Shown here in pieces: positions 55,458-63,965 of a stretch of 64,000 nucleotides of DNA. Location of the stretch: positions 310,001-374,000 of the forward strand of contig NZ_JADYVE010000005.1 in the NCBI RefSeq assembly GCF_020193655.1, given 5' to 3'. Position 1 is the stretch's first letter; the number at the start of each line of letters is the position of its first letter. The translations under genes were made by a program, and so were the position numbers. This DNA comes from Ensifer sp. IC3342. GTDB lineage: Bacteria > Pseudomonadota > Alphaproteobacteria > Rhizobiales > Rhizobiaceae. The notes beneath the pieces were generated by a model that worked only from the letters and a program-made list of their open reading frames with translations, did not search any database and was not told where the DNA came from.

Positions 55458-55502
55458 AGCCTGCTGCATAATTTCCTTGAATCCGGATCGATTTGAGGAC
55501 AG
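55458..55502. repeat. Truncated palindromic repeat fragment, copy 3
   Basis: GCCTGCTGCATAATTTCC then TTGAATCCGGATCGATTTGA corresponds to the left module of the copy at 7629 (CCTGCTGCATGATTCCTTAA). The right arm that would close the hairpin, and the other modules, are missing. It lies between two divergent genes. Confidence 0.5.
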
Positions 55503-55621
55503 CCTGCCGGGGCTATCCCGGCAGTCGCGCGATCGTGAATACGCGATTCCCATTCTCGTCATCGCCGCGAAGTACACAGTGGTAACGTAATGGTTGCAAC
55601 CTCAGCCGCGGGAGGGTGATC

Positions 55622-56587
55622 ATGCGCAGCCTCATTCGTATCATCGTTATCGCCGCCACCGGACTTGCCGCCATCTCGGCTCTTGCGCAGGAACGCCAGG
55701 TCTACGACCTGCCGCAGGGCGCACACCCCCACGATGTCGCACCCGCGCCGGACGGGAGCGTCTGGTATACGGCCCAGCGCCAGGGCGCGCTTGGCATCCT
55801 TGATCCTGAGACGGGCAAGGCTCGCCAGGTGCCGCTCGGCGAAGGCTCCAGCCCGCACGGTGTCATCCAGGGGCCGGATGGCGCGGCATGGATCACCGAC
55901 GGCGGCCTCAATGCCATCGTGCGCTTCGACCCGAAGACCGAGAAGACCACAGTCTGGGCGCTGCCGCAGGACATCGCCTACGCCAACCTCAATACGGGCG
56001 CCTTCGATCGCGACGGCATCTTCTGGTTCACGGGACAGAACGGAATCTACGGGAGGCTGGATCCCGCGACGGGCGACATGAAAGTCTTTGAAGCTCCGGA
56101 GGGACGCGGCCCCTACGGCATTGCTGCGACCCCGGGCGGAGACGTTTATTTCGTGTCGCTGGCCGGCAGTTATTTGGCAAGGATCGACCGTGAGGGCGGT
56201 AAAGCGGAGGTGATCGAGCCCCCGACCAAGAACCAGGGCGCGCGCCGCGTCTGGTCGGACAGCCGGGGGCGGCTCTGGATCTCCGAATGGAACTCGGGTC
56301 AGGTGTCAAGGTATGATCCGCGCGATAACAGCTGGAATGCCTGGCGGGTGCCCGGCGAAAATCCGCGCGTCTACGCCGTCTATGTGGACGAGCGCGATGT
56401 CGCCTGGCTCTCGGATTTCGGCGGAAATGCGATCCACGCCTTCGATCCGCGAACTGAGAAATTCACCACCTTTCCCAAGTCTCAGGAAGGCGCCAATGTG
56501 CGCCAGATAAACGGCCGGAAGGGAGAGGTTTGGCTGCCCGAGTCCGGCGCCGACCGATTGGTCGTGATCCGCACCCAGGTCGAATGA
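55622..56587 (+). CDS. Exported beta-propeller, virginiamycin B lyase (Vgb)-like
   Basis: From the ATG at 55622 the 321-residue protein has a signal peptide ending in ALAQ (residue about 22) and repeated blade motifs: HPHDVAPAPDGSVWYTAQ, SPHGVIQGPDGAAWITD, GPYGIAATPGGDVYFVS, and RRVWSDSRGRLWISEWNSG, each ending with a conserved Trp. This is the Vgb/NHL-like seven-blade fold. Vgb breaks streptogramin B, but most such secreted proteins probably do something else. The stop overlaps the cytochrome c start as ATGA, so the two products likely cooperate in the periplasm. Confidence 0.8.
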   Translation: MRSLIRIIVIAATGLAAISALAQERQVYDLPQGAHPHDVAPAPDGSVWYTAQRQGALGILDPETGKARQVPLGEGSSPHGVIQGPDGAAWITDGGLNAIVRFDPKTEKTTVWALPQDIAYANLNTGAFDRDGIFWFTGQNGIYGRLDPATGDMKVFEAPEGRGPYGIAATPGGDVYFVSLAGSYLARIDREGGKAEVIEPPTKNQGARRVWSDSRGRLWISEWNSGQVSRYDPRDNSWNAWRVPGENPRVYAVYVDERDVAWLSDFGGNAIHAFDPRTEKFTTFPKSQEGANVRQINGRKGEVWLPESGADRLVVIRTQVE

Positions 56588-56964
56588 GGTTTGCGATCAC
56601 AACTGCAGCACTTCTTGTCTCGGCTGTCGCTGACGGCTCCGCGCAAGAGGCGCGCGATCCTGGCGAGCGGGCGTTTCTCCAGTGTTATTCCTGTCACTCC
56701 GTCCAGGCGGGCGAGACCGAGGGCCTGCAAGGTCCGAATCTCTCCGGCATTGTGGGCAGCCCCATCGCGGCGCAGCCGGGATTCGAGTATTCGCCGGCCA
56801 TGCGCGCTTTCGCCAAGGAGCAGGGTTTCTGGAGTCCGGCCTTGCTCGACCGCTTCATTGCCAAACCCGAACGCGTCGTCCCCGGCACGGCGATGTCGGG
56901 CTATCCTGGACTTGCGGACAACCGCGCCCGCAAGGCCCTCATGGAATTCTTAAAATCGCACTGA
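56584..56964 (+). CDS. Class I cytochrome c
   Basis: The 126-residue product has a signal peptide cut near GSAQ (residue 21), one heme-binding site CYSCH (Cys34, Cys37, His38) and a likely axial Met104 in GTAMSGYPG, the layout of a small soluble mono-heme cytochrome c. It carries electrons in the periplasm. The gene overlaps the propeller gene by four bases. Together they may form a redox or sensing unit, which I cannot specify. Confidence 0.87.
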   Translation: MRFAITTAALLVSAVADGSAQEARDPGERAFLQCYSCHSVQAGETEGLQGPNLSGIVGSPIAAQPGFEYSPAMRAFAKEQGFWSPALLDRFIAKPERVVPGTAMSGYPGLADNRARKALMEFLKSH

Positions 56965-57027
56965 GGTTGATTCACTTCTGTGTGTGGCGGCGGTCAACGC
57001 GACGCCGCGCTGTTCTTCGCGCCAGGC

Positions 57028-57420
57028 TCACGGATTCCAGCCGCCACTGCCATAGGGACGCGTGATGATTTCGAGCAGATGGCCGTTCGGGTCTTCGAAA
57101 TAGAGACCGCGTCCACCGTCGTGGTCATTGGTCTCGCCTGGTTTTCTTTGGCCGGGATCAGCCCAGTAGGGCAGGTCCCGCTCGCGAATTCGATTGAGAA
57201 TCGCGTTGAATTCAGCGTCGCCAACGAGAAAGGCGTAGTGTTGGCGCTCGATCTCACCTTCGGCATCCATGTAGTCGAGATTGGCATCGTTGTCAGTCGC
57301 GACCATGTGGAACGGCCCCCAGCGCCGTGGCGCTGGCAATCCCAGCATGTCGGCCAGGAAATCTGCCGCGGCCTTGCTGTCTCGAGCCCACACGATTGTA
57401 TGGTTGAAGTGGATGGCCAT
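57028..57420 (-). CDS. VOC-family protein (glyoxalase/dioxygenase fold)
   Basis: The 130-residue protein begins at 57420 with HFNHTIVWARDSKAAADFLA, the first metal His, and continues with RQHYAFLVGDAEFNAIL and GRGLYFEDPNGHLLEIITR, giving the other His and Glu. That set is consistent with a functional metal site of the fold. Substrate unknown. A frame start at 57471 would add 17 residues outside the family. Monocistronic, next to a LysR gene on the same strand. Confidence 0.8.
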   Translation of the reverse strand: MAIHFNHTIVWARDSKAAADFLADMLGLPAPRRWGPFHMVATDNDANLDYMDAEGEIERQHYAFLVGDAEFNAILNRIRERDLPYWADPGQRKPGETNDHDGGRGLYFEDPNGHLLEIITRPYGSGGWNP

Positions 57421-57518
57421 CTTGGTCTCGCGGAAACGAGGGAGCTTCAAACAGTTTCGTCCGGTTAACACCCCCGCCCGCCCCTTGTTCCGGACCTCAG
57501 GATCGCTTTCTCCAAATA

Positions 57519-58415
57519 TCAGACGGCGTGGAGCCGCAGCGCATCGACCACGACCTTGAATGCCGGCGAGTTCTGATGTCGACTTGGATAATAGATGTAG
57601 TACCCGGCGAAAGGAGGCGACCAGGACTCTAGCAGGGGTACCAAACGACCCGCTCTGATGTGTTCCTTGACAAGGTCGTCCGGCACATAACCTATGCCGT
57701 GACCTTTCAGGGCGGCATCGACTATGGAGTAGGAGCTATTGAAGGTTAATTGGCCGTCCACCCTGACGCGGAGCTCTTGCCCGTCCTTCTCGAACTCCCA
57801 GACATAAAGTCCACCGCTCGTTGTCTGGCGCTGGTTGATGCAGTTGTGCTGGATCAGTTCCTGGGGATGCTGCGGTAGCGGGCGATTTGCCAGATACTTA
57901 GGCGACGCGACGGCCAGAAGACGCCAGTCCGGCCCGATCCGGACCGCGATCATGTCCTTTTCGATGCTCTCGCCGAGGCGAATGCCGGCGTCAAACCCAT
58001 CTTCCACGATATTCCGCAAGCCATTATCCCTGCTGAGTTCCAGCTTGATGTCGGGATACTGCGAAAGGATCGGCTCCAGTTTGGGCCAGACCAGGCTCTC
58101 CAAAGCGTGGTCAGACAGCGTGATCCTGATCGTGCCGGAAGGCTTGTCACGAAGGGCCGTGAGCGCTGCCAGATCATCGCGTATGGCGGATACCCGCGGC
58201 GCCAGCGATCGCAGCAAGCGCTCACCAGCTTCCGTTAATGCAACGCTCCGGGTGGTCCGGGCCAACAGCCTGAGGCCCATGCGCGTTTCCAGGCGCTTGA
58301 TCGTGTGACTGAGTGTCGACTGGGTTATGCCGAGCTTGGCAGCCGCCCTCGTGAAACTGCGTTCCTCTGCCACGGCCAGGAACCACAGCAGGTCGTTGAA
58401 GTCTTCCTTTGCCAT
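57519..58415 (-). CDS. LysR-family regulator, CrgA-like
   Basis: From the ATG at 58415 the 298-residue protein has the HTH (MAKEDFNDLLWFLAVAEERS, LGITQSTLSHTIKRLE, VALTEAGERLL) and a C-terminal effector domain (GLRNIVEDGFDAGIRLGESI) of the CrgA/YafC-like group. These regulators commonly face aldehyde or isoquinoline oxidoreductase (ior) genes. Here the divergent iorA-like gene is broken, so the regulator may be left without its target, though distant targets are possible. Confidence 0.82.
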   Translation of the reverse strand: MAKEDFNDLLWFLAVAEERSFTRAAAKLGITQSTLSHTIKRLETRMGLRLLARTTRSVALTEAGERLLRSLAPRVSAIRDDLAALTALRDKPSGTIRITLSDHALESLVWPKLEPILSQYPDIKLELSRDNGLRNIVEDGFDAGIRLGESIEKDMIAVRIGPDWRLLAVASPKYLANRPLPQHPQELIQHNCINQRQTTSGGLYVWEFEKDGQELRVRVDGQLTFNSSYSIVDAALKGHGIGYVPDDLVKEHIRAGRLVPLLESWSPPFAGYYIYYPSRHQNSPAFKVVVDALRLHAV

Positions 58416-58581
58416 CACTCCAAGTCCAGATGCTCATTCTCGATTTATGGCTCTCGTCGATAAATCTAAGAGAACTGGGGCGACTGATCCATAGGAATCG
58501 CTCTTGCTGCTGTCCTCCCTCTGAAACGGTCCGCTCTGTTTCGACACCCGTTTTCGCGCAAACCGCATTGAGGACACCGGT

Positions 58582-58885
58582 ATGGAACTCACCATTAATG
58601 GGACGAAACACCAGGTCGATATCGAGCCGGATACGCCGTTGCTCTGGGTTCTTCGTGACGAACTCGGGATGACTGGGACCAAGTACTGTTGCGGCATTGC
58701 GCAGTGCGGCGCCTGCACGATCATGGTCGACGGTCGGCGACGCGCTCCTGTGTCACCCCGGTGGAGAGCATTGCGGGTACGGAGATCATGACCATCGAGG
58801 CGATCACCGAAGACCCGGTGGGCCGGAAAGTCGTCGAGGCATGGGTTTCCAATCAGGTACCGCAATGTGGCTACTGCCAGTCGGG
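58582..58885 (+). pseudogene. iorA-like 2Fe-2S subunit of a molybdenum hydroxylase, broken
   Basis: The first frame reads [20 protein letters not shown] and [16 protein letters not shown], the plant-type 2Fe-2S domain of isoquinoline 1-oxidoreductase-like small subunits. A frameshift near 58735 is needed to reach [20 protein letters not shown] and QVPQCGYCQSG, the second cluster domain. After 58885 the sequence no longer follows the family, and the final CRCGTY motif is missing. No large subunit gene follows. It is a truncated, frameshifted remnant. Confidence 0.8.
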
Positions 58886-58927
58886 CCGCGATCTTGGCGA
58901 TGCTGATGATCGTTCCCGTTGCGGCCG

Positions 58928-59038
58928 CGGAAGACAAGGCTGCTGGAGCGCGTGCTTGCCAGCAGGCAAGGCGCATCGGTTGAGATGGACTTCGCGCCAG
59001 AAGGACTTCGCGTGCGCTTCAAGCTTGCGCTGACCTAG
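58928..59038 (+). pseudogene. C-terminal fragment of a HWE/HisKA_2-type histidine kinase gene
   Basis: In the frame ending at the TAG of 59036-59038 one reads RKTRLLERVLASRQGASVEM followed by DFAPEGLRVRFKLALT. This is the closing segment of HWE-type kinases, where a helix starting LLERxL is followed by DFAPEGLRV and a final beta strand. The rest of the kinase is absent. It joins abruptly to the iorA remnant near 58910-58928, showing a past deletion. Confidence 0.6.
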
Positions 59039-59068
59039 TGCAATCGGACGTTCTGTGCTGCCGGGACC

Positions 59069-59185
59069 AGCGACGATCCGGCAGCAGGCGCGCCTGTCAT
59101 GACCGCGCACCGCCAGCAGGTGCTTCGGCTGTCCGGTAGCGCTGGCATCAGCGCCGCTGGGCGTGCGTGAAGTCAGCTCCAGCAC
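59069..59185 (+). pseudogene. Remnant of a DUF2161-type gene
   Basis: The DNA from about 59069 closely follows the intact DUF2161 gene from about 28556, including the codons for APVMTA and RQQ, then GALASAPLGVREVSSSTP-like peptide after a small frameshift (compare ALASGPMRVREIRSSIP). The match stops near 59185. Only about 40 codons remain, so it is a duplicate fragment. Confidence 0.65.
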
Positions 59186-59231
59186 GCCGTCTCGTCCGGC
59201 GTTTCGCATGCGGCCGACGGAGCGCTAGCCC

Positions 59232-59948
59232 TTACGTATCAGGCTCGACATCCTTCACGTGTGTCAAGAGGCCTTGGCCGCCGCGCTCGATATCCTGACG
59301 AATGGCATCGCGTGCTCCTTCTCCGTCGCCGGCCCTGAGCGCCGCGATTACGCGCAGGTGCGGGTGCGGTTCCCAGTCCGGCAGCCCGGCGTCATAGAGA
59401 TGCGAAAGGATCGGCCCGCAGCGCACCCAGAGGCTTTCGACGATGTCGTAGACGATCGGCAGGCGACCCATGCGGCACAGGCTCAGGTGGAACTCGGTAT
59501 TGAGGTCGACGGCCTTTTCGAAGCTCCGTGAAAGGTGGCATTGCGAAATCTGGCTGTGGATCGCCTCCAGACCGTCGATTTCATCCCGGGATGCGCACCT
59601 CGCCGCGGCCGCGGCCGCGCGCCCCTCCAGGTCGGTGCGGATCGCACGGATCTCCAGCAACTGATCAAGTGTCAAGGTGGGGACCATCACTGTCCCGCGT
59701 GCATCGAGCGTCAATGCCTTCTCGCTCACGAGCCGCAGCAGGGCTTCCCGCATCGGCGTCGCGCTAATGCCAAAGCGTGCCGACATCGGCCGCAGGCGCA
59801 AAAGCGCGCCCGGCCGCAATTGCCCGCGCATCAGCGCCTGGCGCAGGTCGGCATAGGCGCGATCGCTTAGGTTCTCCTTAACGATCGGCTGCACCCAATC
59901 GGCCTCTTCCAAGGCCTTCGCACTATTTTCTTGCAGGCTTCTTGACAC
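59232..59948 (-). CDS. GntR-family (FCD) regulator
   Basis: The 238-residue protein carries the winged HTH at about residues 28-90 (LSDRAYADLRQALMRGQL, MSARFGISATPMREAL, RGTVMVPTLT) and an FCD domain with DLNTEFHLSLC giving metal-binding residues. It is divergent from the dehydrogenase operon starting at 60079, with a perfect TGTTATAACA dyad between, so it probably represses that operon and itself. The inducing acid is unknown. Confidence 0.83.
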   Translation of the reverse strand: MSRSLQENSAKALEEADWVQPIVKENLSDRAYADLRQALMRGQLRPGALLRLRPMSARFGISATPMREALLRLVSEKALTLDARGTVMVPTLTLDQLLEIRAIRTDLEGRAAAAAARCASRDEIDGLEAIHSQISQCHLSRSFEKAVDLNTEFHLSLCRMGRLPIVYDIVESLWVRCGPILSHLYDAGLPDWEPHPHLRVIAALRAGDGEGARDAIRQDIERGGQGLLTHVKDVEPDT

Positions 59949-59970
59949 GCGTCACCTTCATCGCGGATAG

Positions 59971-59980
59971 TGTTATAACA
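59971..59980. promoter_or_regulatory. Palindrome TGTTATAACA, GntR operator candidate
   Basis: A perfect 10-base dyad in the 130-base gap between the GntR gene and the divergent dehydrogenase operon, set in an AT-rich stretch with ACATATATCACA that may hold the promoters. Its size and symmetry fit a FadR-subfamily site. Confidence 0.4.
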
Positions 59981-60078
59981 AATTACATATATCACAAACT
60001 TTGGCTTGTGCGAGCAGAAATCGTACAACAGCGACGGGCGAGGAGGCCAGTCGGCCGAAGCGAAAACGGAGGACAAGC

Positions 60079-61143
60079 ATGATCGCGCTGCGCAAGACAG
60101 CGGCCGCCTTCGGTGCGGAGCTCGTATCGCACGGTGCGGCGCAGGCGCCCGGGCCGGGGGAACTGACCATCGACGTGGCGGCCGCCGGCATCTGTGGCAG
60201 TGACATTCATGCCTATGAGTGGACGGCCGGATATGAGTTCATGACTGCGGTCATGCCGGTCACGATCGGCCACGAGTTCTCCGGCGTCGTGCAAATGGTG
60301 GGCGAGGAGGTAGTCGACTTTCGAGCCGGTGATCGCGTTACCTGCTGGCCGACCAAGACATGCGGCACGTGCCATGCCTGCAAGGCCGGGCGGCCGCAGG
60401 ATTGCGGCAACCGCAGCATCATCGGCCTTCATTGCGACGGCGGCTTCGCCGAAAGGGTCACGGTGCCGGCTTCCAACTGCCGCCGCATCCCTGACGGTCT
60501 GGATCTCGAGACTGCCGCCCTGACCGAGCCGCTATCGATAGCCGTCAACGCCGTCGATGTCGCCGATGTGGTGCCAGCCGATCGTACTGTCGTCCTTGGA
60601 CCGGGACCGATCGGCCTCGGCGTTGCCTGGGTTGCCGCAAATCGCGGTGCCAATGTCCTGCTGGTCGGCTTCAACGACACGGTTCGCCTCTCCCTCGCTC
60701 GCGAAATGGGCATTCCTCACATCGCCGATCTCGCCGAAACCAGTCTTGCCGGCGCCGTGAACGAGGCCTTCGGTCAACCGGCCGATCGGGTGATCGAAGC
60801 CACGGGCGTCGCCCAATCTGTCGCCGACGGTCTTACGGTGCTGCGCTCCAGCGGCATTCTGGTGGCCGCCGGTATCCACTCGTCGCCGCTCCAGCTCGAC
60901 CTCACCCGCTTCGTTCGCGAGAAGAAGCAGATACGTGCGGCCCATGACACGACATCGAGGGCGCTCGAGGAGGCGATCCGGCTGCTTGCCGAGAATGCCA
61001 AGGCGCTCTCGTGTCTCATCACCCATCGGCGCCCGCTTTCCCAGGCCGTCGAAGCCTTCGAACTCGCCCGCAGCCGTCAGGCGGTGAAAGTGTTGCTGCT
61101 GCCCGGTGCCTTGAACGATCAAATCAACGGAGAAAAGGCATGA
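60079..61143 (+). CDS. Zinc-dependent medium-chain alcohol/polyol dehydrogenase
   Basis: From the ATG at 60079 after GGAGGA, the 354-residue protein has the catalytic-zinc motif AAGICGSDIHAYEW and GHEFSGVV, the structural-zinc set of four Cys in CWPTKTCGTCHACKAGRPQDC-like spacing, and the Rossmann motif VVLGPGPIGLGVAW. It oxidises a secondary alcohol or polyol with NAD(P), related to sorbitol and threonine dehydrogenases. The substrate is not clear. Its stop overlaps the next start by four bases. Confidence 0.85.
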   Translation: MIALRKTAAAFGAELVSHGAAQAPGPGELTIDVAAAGICGSDIHAYEWTAGYEFMTAVMPVTIGHEFSGVVQMVGEEVVDFRAGDRVTCWPTKTCGTCHACKAGRPQDCGNRSIIGLHCDGGFAERVTVPASNCRRIPDGLDLETAALTEPLSIAVNAVDVADVVPADRTVVLGPGPIGLGVAWVAANRGANVLLVGFNDTVRLSLAREMGIPHIADLAETSLAGAVNEAFGQPADRVIEATGVAQSVADGLTVLRSSGILVAAGIHSSPLQLDLTRFVREKKQIRAAHDTTSRALEEAIRLLAENAKALSCLITHRRPLSQAVEAFELARSRQAVKVLLLPGALNDQINGEKA

Positions 61144-62141
61144 GCGCCACCACCCGTGCCGTCATCGCATCCAGGCCCGGCGGGCCTGAGGTCCTTCAGA
61201 TCGTCGAGCGGCCGCGCCCTGTTCCCGGCGAAGGCGAAATGCTGGTGCGCGTATGTGCCGCCGGCATCAACCGACCGGACGTGATGCAGCGTCAGGGAAA
61301 CTATCCTCCGCCGCCCGGTGCCTCCGACATACTCGGGCTGGAACTCGCGGGCGTGGTCGAGAGCCTCGGGTCCGGCGTACGCCGCTTCAAACCCGGCGAC
61401 CGGGTGATGGCGCTGGTCCACAGCGGCGCCTACGCCGAGTGGGCGGTCGTGCAGGAGGCTTCCGCGCTGCCGGTGCCCGACGGCATGTCCTTCGTGGAGG
61501 CCGGCGCTTTCCCCGAAACCTATTTCACGGTGTGGAGCAATGTCTTCGAGCGGGCAGGCCTGAAGCCGGGCGAGACGCTGCTCATCCATGGCGGTACGTC
61601 CGGCATCGGCACGACCGCGCTGATGCTCGCCAGGGCGTTCGGTGCCAAGGTCATTGTCACCGCCGGAACGCGCGAGAAATGCGAGGCCTGTCTGACGCTC
61701 GGCGCCGACGGCGCGATCGACTACCGCCGCCAGGATTTCGTGGCCGTTTCAAAGGAGCTCACGGGCGGCCGTGGCCCCGATGTCATCCTCGACATGGTCG
61801 GCGGCGACTATATCGCCCGCAACCTCGAGGCTGTCGCCGTCGATGGCCGCATCGCCCAGATCGCCTTCCAGAAGGGCTCGAAGGCGGAAGTCGACTTCCT
61901 GCCGCTCCTGATGAAGCGGATCACACTCACCGGTTCGACGCTGCGCGCCCGCCCGCTCGCCATGAAGGCGAAGCTGGCTTCCTCGCTCGAGGAGTACGTC
62001 CTTCCGATCCTTGCGCGCGGTCAGGCCCGGCCGCTGATCGACTCCACCTATCCCTTTGACAAGGTCGCCGATGCCCATGCCCGCATGGATGGCGGCAGCC
62101 ACACCGGCAAGATCGTTCTCGTTATGGATACGCAGGCATAG
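61140..62141 (+). CDS. NAD(P)H:quinone oxidoreductase-like MDR protein
   Basis: A 333-residue zinc-free MDR protein with RPGGPEVLQIVERPRP at the start, GINRPDVMQRQGNYPPPPG (the QOR/PIG3-type motif), LLIHGGTSGIGTTALML and YDMVGGDYIARN-like DMVGGDYIARNLE. Members reduce quinones or enones with NADPH. It overlaps the zinc dehydrogenase stop as ATGA, so the two are co-translated. With the downstream ThDP enzyme it may act on a dicarbonyl or enone intermediate. Confidence 0.83.
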   Translation: MSATTRAVIASRPGGPEVLQIVERPRPVPGEGEMLVRVCAAGINRPDVMQRQGNYPPPPGASDILGLELAGVVESLGSGVRRFKPGDRVMALVHSGAYAEWAVVQEASALPVPDGMSFVEAGAFPETYFTVWSNVFERAGLKPGETLLIHGGTSGIGTTALMLARAFGAKVIVTAGTREKCEACLTLGADGAIDYRRQDFVAVSKELTGGRGPDVILDMVGGDYIARNLEAVAVDGRIAQIAFQKGSKAEVDFLPLLMKRITLTGSTLRARPLAMKAKLASSLEEYVLPILARGQARPLIDSTYPFDKVADAHARMDGGSHTGKIVLVMDTQA

Positions 62142-62175
62142 GCCTGCCCTCCGAAAGGCCAGGAAAGGAATGAGC

Positions 62176-63921
62176 ATGAACGTTATGAGCAGGTCACAGG
62201 CGACATCGACCGCTGACAACATGACCGGCGCCCATCTGCTCGCCGCGGCCCTCCAGCGCCACGGCGTGAAGGAGATTTTCGGCCAGAGCATTCCCTCGGC
62301 GCTGTTCCTGGCCGCGCCCGACTACGGCATCTGCCAGATCGGCTACCGCACCGAGAATGCCGGCGCCGCCATGGCGGATGCGTTCGCGCGAGTCTCCGGC
62401 AAGGTCTCCGTCGTCACCGCTCAGAACGGTCCGGCGGCGACGCTCCTGGTGCCCGGCCTCGCCGAGGCGCTGAAGGCCTCGATCCCGATCGTCGCGATCG
62501 TACAGGACGTTGCGCGCCGCTTTACAGACAAGAACGCCTTCCAGGAACTCGACCATTTCGCGCTGTTTTCGGGTGTCGCGAAATGGGTCCGCCGCGTGGC
62601 CGATCCGGCCCGCATCGACGACTATGTCGACATGGCCTTCACCGCCGCCGCGACCGGCCGCGCGGGTCCCGCGATCCTGCTCGTCCCGCTCGACGTCCTG
62701 GACGAGCGCCCGGACATCGACCCCGCACAACCGCGCCGCAGCGCGAGCCTTGGAACGTTCCCGCTCGACCGCACCGCCGCAGATCCGGCCCGGATCGCCG
62801 AGGCCGCTCGTCTTATCGCAAAGGCCAAAGCCCCGATCGTCATCGCCGGCGGTGGCGTGCATGCCTCGCAGGCATCCGCGGAGCTCTCTGCATTGCAGGG
62901 GCTCGGCCTGCCGGTTGCGACCACCGTCATGGGCAAGGGCTCGGTAGACGAGACCCACCCGCTCTCGCTCGGTGTCGTGGGCTATTTCATGGCCCCGCGC
63001 GGCCGCACCTCGCATCTGCGCAGTCTCGTGACCGAGGCCGACGTCGTACTTCTCATTGGTAACCGCACCAACCAGAACGGAACCGACAGTTGGTCGCTCT
63101 ACCCGAAGGGCGCGACCTATATCCATCTCGACGTGGACGGCGGCGAGATCGGCCGCAACTACGAGGCACTGCGCCTTGCGGGCGACGCCAAGCTCACGCT
63201 TGCCGCGCTGAAGGAAGCGCTGGAGAAGGAGGGCCTGTCGACGCTTTCCTCCCGCCGCAAGGCGCTCGCGGAGAAGATTGCCGGGGGCCTGGCCGCTCAT
63301 CGCGAAGACATGAAGATACGCGTCGACATGGACGCAGCGCCCCTGCGGCCGGAGCGCCTGATGGCGGACCTCGACAGCGTGCTGACGCCGGAAAGCATTG
63401 TCGTCGCCGATGCCAGCTATTCGTCGATCTGGATCGCCAACTTCCTGACCGCCCGCAAAGCCGGCCAGCGCTTCATCACGCCGCGCGGCATCGCCGGCCT
63501 TGGCTGGGGCCTTCCCTATGCGCTCGGCGCCAAGGCGGCACGTCCGGATGCGCCGGTTGTCTGCCTTACCGGTGATGGCGGCTTCGGCCATGTCTGGTCG
63601 GAGATGGAGACGGCGCGCCGCATGAAGCTGCCGGTCGTTGTCATCGTGCTCAACAACCAGATTCTCGGCTACCAGAAACATGCCGAGCTCAGCCTGTTCG
63701 GCAATTTCACAGATGTTTGCGACTTCGAGGCGGTCGACCATGCGGCCATCGCACGGGCCATCGGCTGCAACGGCGTTCGCGTCGAGCGGCCGGCAGACTT
63801 CCTGCCGGCACTGAAGGAGGCTCTCTCGCGCGACGAACTGACAGTCATCGACGTCATCACCGACGAGCGTGCGCATCCGCCGATCACCAGCTTTCAGGGG
63901 AAAGATGCCCTGAACTACTGA
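62176..63921 (+). CDS. Thiamine-diphosphate enzyme, acetolactate-synthase-like
   Basis: I prefer the ATG at 62176, six bases after AGGAAAGGA; ATG 62170 is also in frame. The 581-residue protein has the three ThDP domains: the N-terminal Pyr domain with the catalytic Glu in YRTENAGAAMADAFAR, the middle Rossmann domain (APIVIAGGGVHASQASAEL), and the PP domain with GDGGFGHVWSEMETARRM then NNQ, the Mg-ThDP motif. Family members decarboxylate or ligate 2-keto acids. The substrate in this operon is not known; no small subunit gene is seen, so ordinary isoleucine/valine synthesis is unlikely. Confidence 0.83.
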   Translation: MNVMSRSQATSTADNMTGAHLLAAALQRHGVKEIFGQSIPSALFLAAPDYGICQIGYRTENAGAAMADAFARVSGKVSVVTAQNGPAATLLVPGLAEALKASIPIVAIVQDVARRFTDKNAFQELDHFALFSGVAKWVRRVADPARIDDYVDMAFTAAATGRAGPAILLVPLDVLDERPDIDPAQPRRSASLGTFPLDRTAADPARIAEAARLIAKAKAPIVIAGGGVHASQASAELSALQGLGLPVATTVMGKGSVDETHPLSLGVVGYFMAPRGRTSHLRSLVTEADVVLLIGNRTNQNGTDSWSLYPKGATYIHLDVDGGEIGRNYEALRLAGDAKLTLAALKEALEKEGLSTLSSRRKALAEKIAGGLAAHREDMKIRVDMDAAPLRPERLMADLDSVLTPESIVVADASYSSIWIANFLTARKAGQRFITPRGIAGLGWGLPYALGAKAARPDAPVVCLTGDGGFGHVWSEMETARRMKLPVVVIVLNNQILGYQKHAELSLFGNFTDVCDFEAVDHAAIARAIGCNGVRVERPADFLPALKEALSRDELTVIDVITDERAHPPITSFQGKDALNY

Positions 63922-63965
63922 GACCTTGAGACCATCGTAACCAACGGCACTTCCGGGAGGAGAAC

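Noticed and set aside
62194..63876. Long minus-strand open frame opposite the ThDP enzyme gene
   Set aside because: Arg, Gly and His rich shadow of a clear gene, with no family motif.
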